DNA of 10,399 nucleotides, taken from assembly GCA_030042915.1 (NCBI GenBank), contig JASHYS010000158.1, positions 1-10,399 on the forward strand, written 5' to 3'. Positions within the stretch are counted from its first letter, which is position 1, and each line of letters starts with the position of its first letter. Shown piece after piece: positions 7,960 through 10,399 of the stretch. The notes beneath the pieces are model-generated. The model made no database searches, had not been told where the DNA came from, and saw only the letters and a list, made by a program, of their open reading frames with translations. The position numbers and the translations under genes were made by a program. The stretch comes from Acidobacteriaceae bacterium (GTDB lineage Bacteria > Acidobacteriota > Terriglobia > Terriglobales > Acidobacteriaceae).

Positions 7960-7989
7960 TTGACCCTCCCAGCGTCCAGTCCCTATCGT
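7960..7989 (+). promoter_or_regulatory. Candidate sigma-70-like promoter for gcvT
   Basis: TTGACC (7960-7965, 5 of 6 consensus) and TATCGT (7984-7989, 4 of 6) are separated by 18 nt, in the intergenic region just before gcvT. Transcription would start near 7996, giving a leader of about 30 nt that carries the ribosome binding site AGAAGGA (8014-8020). Such a leader is too short for a glycine riboswitch, so none is expected. I see no equally clear promoter on the opposite strand for the small divergent gene. Confidence 0.45.
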
Positions 7990-8026
7990 GAATTGGTGAT
8001 AGAAGCCGCTCGAAGAAGGAACCGTT

Positions 8027-9193
8027 ATGCCTGATCCAGTCGCCACCGCGCCCCCCGTCGCTGCCATGCTCAAGAAGACCGCGCTCAATGCCACGCACCG
8101 AGCCCTGAAGGCCAAAATGGTCGACTTCGGGGGATGGGACATGCCCGTCGAATATCCTTGCCCGGGCGGTGGATTGATCGCCGAGCACCTCGCCGTGCGC
8201 ACCGCCGTTGGGCTGTTCGACGTCAGCCACATGGGTGAGATCCAGTTCCGCGGCCCCGGCGCCCTGGCCGCCGTTCAGCACATCACCATGAACGATGCCG
8301 CCAAGCTCCAGGATGGCCAGGCTCACTACTCCGCGCTGCTCACGCCCCAGGGAACGTTTGTCGACGACATCCTCGTGCACCGGCTCGGCCCCAACGACTA
8401 CCTGCTCGTGGTTAACGCCGGCACCACCGACAAGGACTTCGCGTGGATTCGCCAGCACCTCAGCGGCTGGCCCGGTATCCACATCGCCAACTACTCTTCG
8501 TACTACTCGCAGCTCGCTCTGCAGGGCCCGCGCGCGCTCGAAACCCTGAGCAAGCTGACGAAAGTCGACCTCGGCGCCATGAAGAATTACTGGTTCACAT
8601 GGGGCGTGGTCGCGGGCATCCCCAACACGCTCATCGCGCGCACCGGCTACTCCGGCGAAGACGGCTTCGAGGTTTACACACCATCCGACGAGGCCACCAC
8701 GGTAAAAATGTGGAACGCTCTTCTCGACGCCGGCGCGGAGTTCGGCATCCGTCCCTGCGGCCTGGGAGCGCGCAATACCCTGCGCCTTGAAGCGGGCATG
8801 AGCCTCTACGGCCACGAAATCTCTGAAGACATCAACGTGCTTGAGGCCGGCCTCACACGCTGGCTCAAGCTCGACAAGGGCGACTTCATCGGCCGCGACC
8901 CATTGCTCGCTCTAGAGTCTGCTGGCGGCCCCACGCGCCGCATCATTGGCCTTGAGATGGTGGAGCGCGGCATCGCCCGCGACACCTACCCGGTGTTTTC
9001 CCTTTCGGAGGAGCGCATGGGCGTAATTACGTCCGGCTCGCCTGCGCCTTTCCTCAAAACCAACATTGCCATGGCGCTTGTGCCCACGGCGGCGGCCGAA
9101 TCTGCATCCGATGTACTGGTGGAGGTGCGCGGCAACCGCGTGCGCGCCCGCCAGGTTCCGCTCCCGTTCTACAAGCGCCCGAAGAAGCAGTAG
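8027..9193 (+). CDS. gcvT: Aminomethyltransferase, T-protein of the glycine cleavage system
   Basis: GcvT transfers the methylene carbon of the aminomethyl group on lipoyl-H-protein to tetrahydrofolate, releasing ammonia; it acts in the cytoplasm with GcvP, GcvH and the lipoamide dehydrogenase. The 388 residues are slightly longer than the usual 360-375. Landmarks: FGGWDMPVEY (34-43), FDVSHMGE (64-71), the folate-site Asp pair in FVDDILV (Asp113-Asp114), RTGYSGEDGFEV (205-216), the GARNTLRLEAGM segment, FIGRDPLL, and the C-terminal PFYKR (380-384). The start at 8027 has AGAAGGA 6 nt upstream. The next ATG (codon 14, at 8066) has no ribosome binding site, which supports the longer form with its Ala/Pro-rich first residues. 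The motifs fit true GcvT rather than the YgfZ or dimethylglycine dehydrogenase relatives. gcvH and gcvP are not adjacent on the visible side; a glycosyltransferase gene follows 158 bp downstream. Confidence 0.96.
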   Translation: MPDPVATAPPVAAMLKKTALNATHRALKAKMVDFGGWDMPVEYPCPGGGLIAEHLAVRTAVGLFDVSHMGEIQFRGPGALAAVQHITMNDAAKLQDGQAHYSALLTPQGTFVDDILVHRLGPNDYLLVVNAGTTDKDFAWIRQHLSGWPGIHIANYSSYYSQLALQGPRALETLSKLTKVDLGAMKNYWFTWGVVAGIPNTLIARTGYSGEDGFEVYTPSDEATTVKMWNALLDAGAEFGIRPCGLGARNTLRLEAGMSLYGHEISEDINVLEAGLTRWLKLDKGDFIGRDPLLALESAGGPTRRIIGLEMVERGIARDTYPVFSLSEERMGVITSGSPAPFLKTNIAMALVPTAAAESASDVLVEVRGNRVRARQVPLPFYKRPKKQ

Positions 9194-9223
9194 CCTTTCT
9201 TCCGTGGCGAAGCCTCTAGCCCC

Positions 9224-9252
9224 TTGCTCGCCTGCAAGCTACCCGGTACACT
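9224..9252 (+). promoter_or_regulatory. Weak candidate promoter for the glycosyltransferase gene
   Basis: TTGCTC (9224-9229) and TACACT (9247-9252) are spaced by 17 nt in the 158 bp gap after gcvT. The -35 matches only 3 of 6 consensus bases and the -10 matches 4 of 6. No clear terminator follows gcvT: a 5 bp hairpin at 9223-9238 (CTTGC/GCAAG) has no T-run and overlaps this site. Read-through from gcvT is therefore an equally likely way to express the downstream gene. Confidence 0.22.
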
Positions 9253-9298
9253 TCCCACATCCCCCCGTTTTCTCCGGGCCCCCAGCCGGTATCGGAAC

Positions 9299-9328
9299 GT
9301 TGCTCGCGGCTGCGCCGTCGGCAGCAAC
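9299..9328 (+). other. Leader hairpin upstream of the glycosyltransferase start
   Basis: GTTGCT (9299-9304) pairs perfectly with AGCAAC (9323-9328). Inside it, GCGGC (9306-9310) can pair with GCCGT (9314-9318) over a 3-nt loop, one pair being G-U. It ends 23 nt before the ATG at 9352. No T-run follows. Between it and the start, CTCC (9333-9336) could also pair with GGAG (9341-9344), which overlaps the ribosome binding site. A translational effect is conceivable but unproven. Confidence 0.25.
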
Positions 9329-9351
9329 CCCGCTCCCCCGGGAGGTCCTCG

Positions 9352-10399
9352 ATGTTCCGCTTTCTCTTCACTATGCTCCCGGCCAACGACCTTGGCCTGC
9401 CCACGCGCATGGTTCCCATCGCGCGCGCGCTCGCCGATCGCGGCCACGAAGTCGCCGTCTTCAACTCCTCGCCCGCACCGAGCAGGCTCATCGCCGAGGC
9501 CGGCCTCACCAACTTGCCTCCGCCGGCGCGCCCCATGCCCGCTCCCGCATTCGATCTTGTGACCATCAGCGAAGGCTGGGACGTGGAACACTTCTTTTCC
9601 GGCGCCTACCTGAGCCAGAACTTCGTGCGCGACGCCGTCGCCGTCTACGTCGACCTCATCCGCGGCTACGCGCCCGATGTGGTTGTCGACTCGTTTGAAC
9701 CCATCGCCTGCCTCGCCGCGCGCATCGCCAAGGTGCCGCTGGTCACTGTGCTGCAAGGCAATTTTCATCCCGCCAGCCGCGGCTTTCTCTGGTGGCGCAG
9801 CGATCGCCCCGCCGACCTTGCCAGCCCCGCCGCATTCTTCAATGCCGTCGCCGCTGAGCACGGCCTGCCGCCGCTCGCTCGCTGCACCGATCTCATGGCC
9901 GGCGATCTCTCACTCATCGTCGGCACGCCCGAAACCGACCCCGTCGGCGACCATACCAATTTGAGCCCGAACATCGTCTGGATCGGGCCCATGGTCTTTC
10001 AGCGCGCTGACGCGTCGCTGCCCGCATGGATCAACGAACTCGGCGGCAACAATGGCCATGGCCGCAAGCGCCCGCTCATCTGGGTCTACTCCGGCAATCC
10101 CCGCTACTTTGCCGCCGCTTCGCCGGTCGATTCCATCGTGGTCATTCGCGCCGCCATTGCGGCGTTGGCTAATGCGCCTGTGCACGTCGTGCTCACCACC
10201 GGCTATCAGGAGCTGCCTGCCGAGTTCGGCAAATTGCCCGCGAACTTTCGCCATGCCGATTACGTGCCCGGCCCGCTGATGGCCGCGCGCGCCGATCTCA
10301 TCGTGTTTCACGGCGGTCACAGCTCCGTTATGACCAGCCTCGCCGCCGGAACGCCCTCGGTTATCATCCCCACTATCAGCGAGCGCGAAAGCAACGCCC
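9352..10399 (+). CDS. GT-B/GT1-type glycosyltransferase, 3' end beyond window
   Basis: This is the N-terminal 349 residues of a nucleotide-sugar-dependent glycosyltransferase resembling the UGT/macrolide (GT1) group, which moves a sugar from an activated donor to a small molecule or lipid. The ATG has GGGAGG (9340-9345) 6 nt upstream. The N-terminal Rossmann half shows the typical opening, with PTRMVPIARALADRGHEVAV at about residues 17-36. The C-terminal half begins near PLIWVYSGN and contains the donor-site region FHGGHSSVMTSLAAGTPSV, with His320, then PTISERESNA, where Glu-Arg replaces the common Asp-Gln of GT1 enzymes. There is no signal peptide or clear membrane segment, so it is probably cytosolic or membrane-associated. 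Full family length is usually 390-440 residues, so about 40-90 residues are missing past the window edge. It follows gcvT on the same strand; nothing here identifies the acceptor. Confidence 0.9.
   Translation, partial: MFRFLFTMLPANDLGLPTRMVPIARALADRGHEVAVFNSSPAPSRLIAEAGLTNLPPPARPMPAPAFDLVTISEGWDVEHFFSGAYLSQNFVRDAVAVYVDLIRGYAPDVVVDSFEPIACLAARIAKVPLVTVLQGNFHPASRGFLWWRSDRPADLASPAAFFNAVAAEHGLPPLARCTDLMAGDLSLIVGTPETDPVGDHTNLSPNIVWIGPMVFQRADASLPAWINELGGNNGHGRKRPLIWVYSGNPRYFAAASPVDSIVVIRAAIAALANAPVHVVLTTGYQELPAEFGKLPANFRHADYVPGPLMAARADLIVFHGGHSSVMTSLAAGTPSVIIPTISERESNA

Noticed and set aside
7916..7960. 14-codon minus-strand frame (MARGAVWDSRAAQS) with a GGGAGGG upstream, ending one base before the ATG at 7914, as if a coupled leader peptide
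   Set aside because: The small gene's better start is GTG 7872 with its own ribosome binding site, so coupling is not needed. The spacing to the frame's ATG is only 3-4 nt, and the frame is the tail of a longer shadow frame opposite gcvT.
7915..8026. Glycine riboswitch upstream of gcvT
   Set aside because: The predicted leader is about 30 nt and the whole divergent gap is too short and lacks the paired-helix pattern of a tandem glycine aptamer.
7916..8815. 299-codon minus-strand frame overlapping gcvT
   Set aside because: It is opposite the confidently identified gcvT and looks like a GC-rich shadow frame with no domain signature.
9169..9861. 230-codon minus-strand frame across the gcvT end and glycosyltransferase start
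   Set aside because: It overlaps two well-supported plus-strand genes and the intergenic region, and shows no family features.

Overview
The window looks like ordinary chromosomal DNA from a GC-rich bacterium. My best guess is a soil-type Acidobacteriota (Terriglobia). This rests on gene content (exported S9 and DUF885 peptidases, a very large DUF2339 membrane protein, a tiny two-helix membrane protein beside gcvT) and on general style, not on a marker gene, so it is an inference. I see no rRNA, tRNA, CRISPR array, insertion sequence, attachment site or phage gene.

Layout. Positions 1-173 are a non-coding upstream region with a possible promoter, a small dyad and a leader stem-loop. Positions 174-4388 hold two same-strand genes 36 bp apart: an exported S9-family serine peptidase with a DPP IV-type propeller, and an exported DUF885 protein with an HExxxGH metal-site motif. 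They probably form a two-gene operon for breakdown of peptides outside the cytoplasm. A 59 bp convergent gap separates them from a minus-strand gene (4448-7564) for a 1038-residue DUF2339 polytopic membrane protein of unknown function. Upstream of it on the same strand are a perfect TATAAT box very close to its start codon, a candidate terminator, and a small two-helix membrane protein gene (7702-7872).

A divergent intergenic region leads to gcvT (8027-9193), the aminomethyltransferase of the glycine cleavage system, preceded by a fair sigma-70-like promoter. A GT-B/GT1-type glycosyltransferase follows on the same strand (9352 onward) and is cut by the window end. The glycine cleavage partners gcvH and gcvP are not in the window.

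Overall, the genes fall into three apparently unrelated modules: exported peptide hydrolysis, membrane proteins of unknown role, and one-carbon metabolism next to a sugar transferase. I did not find convincing evidence of an undescribed multi-gene system. The items most worth a second look are the S9 enzyme that appears to lack the DPP IV double-glutamate segment, the unusual start context of the DUF2339 gene, the tiny conserved-looking membrane protein, and a clear leucine-codon shift between the peptidase genes and the gcvT/glycosyltransferase pair.
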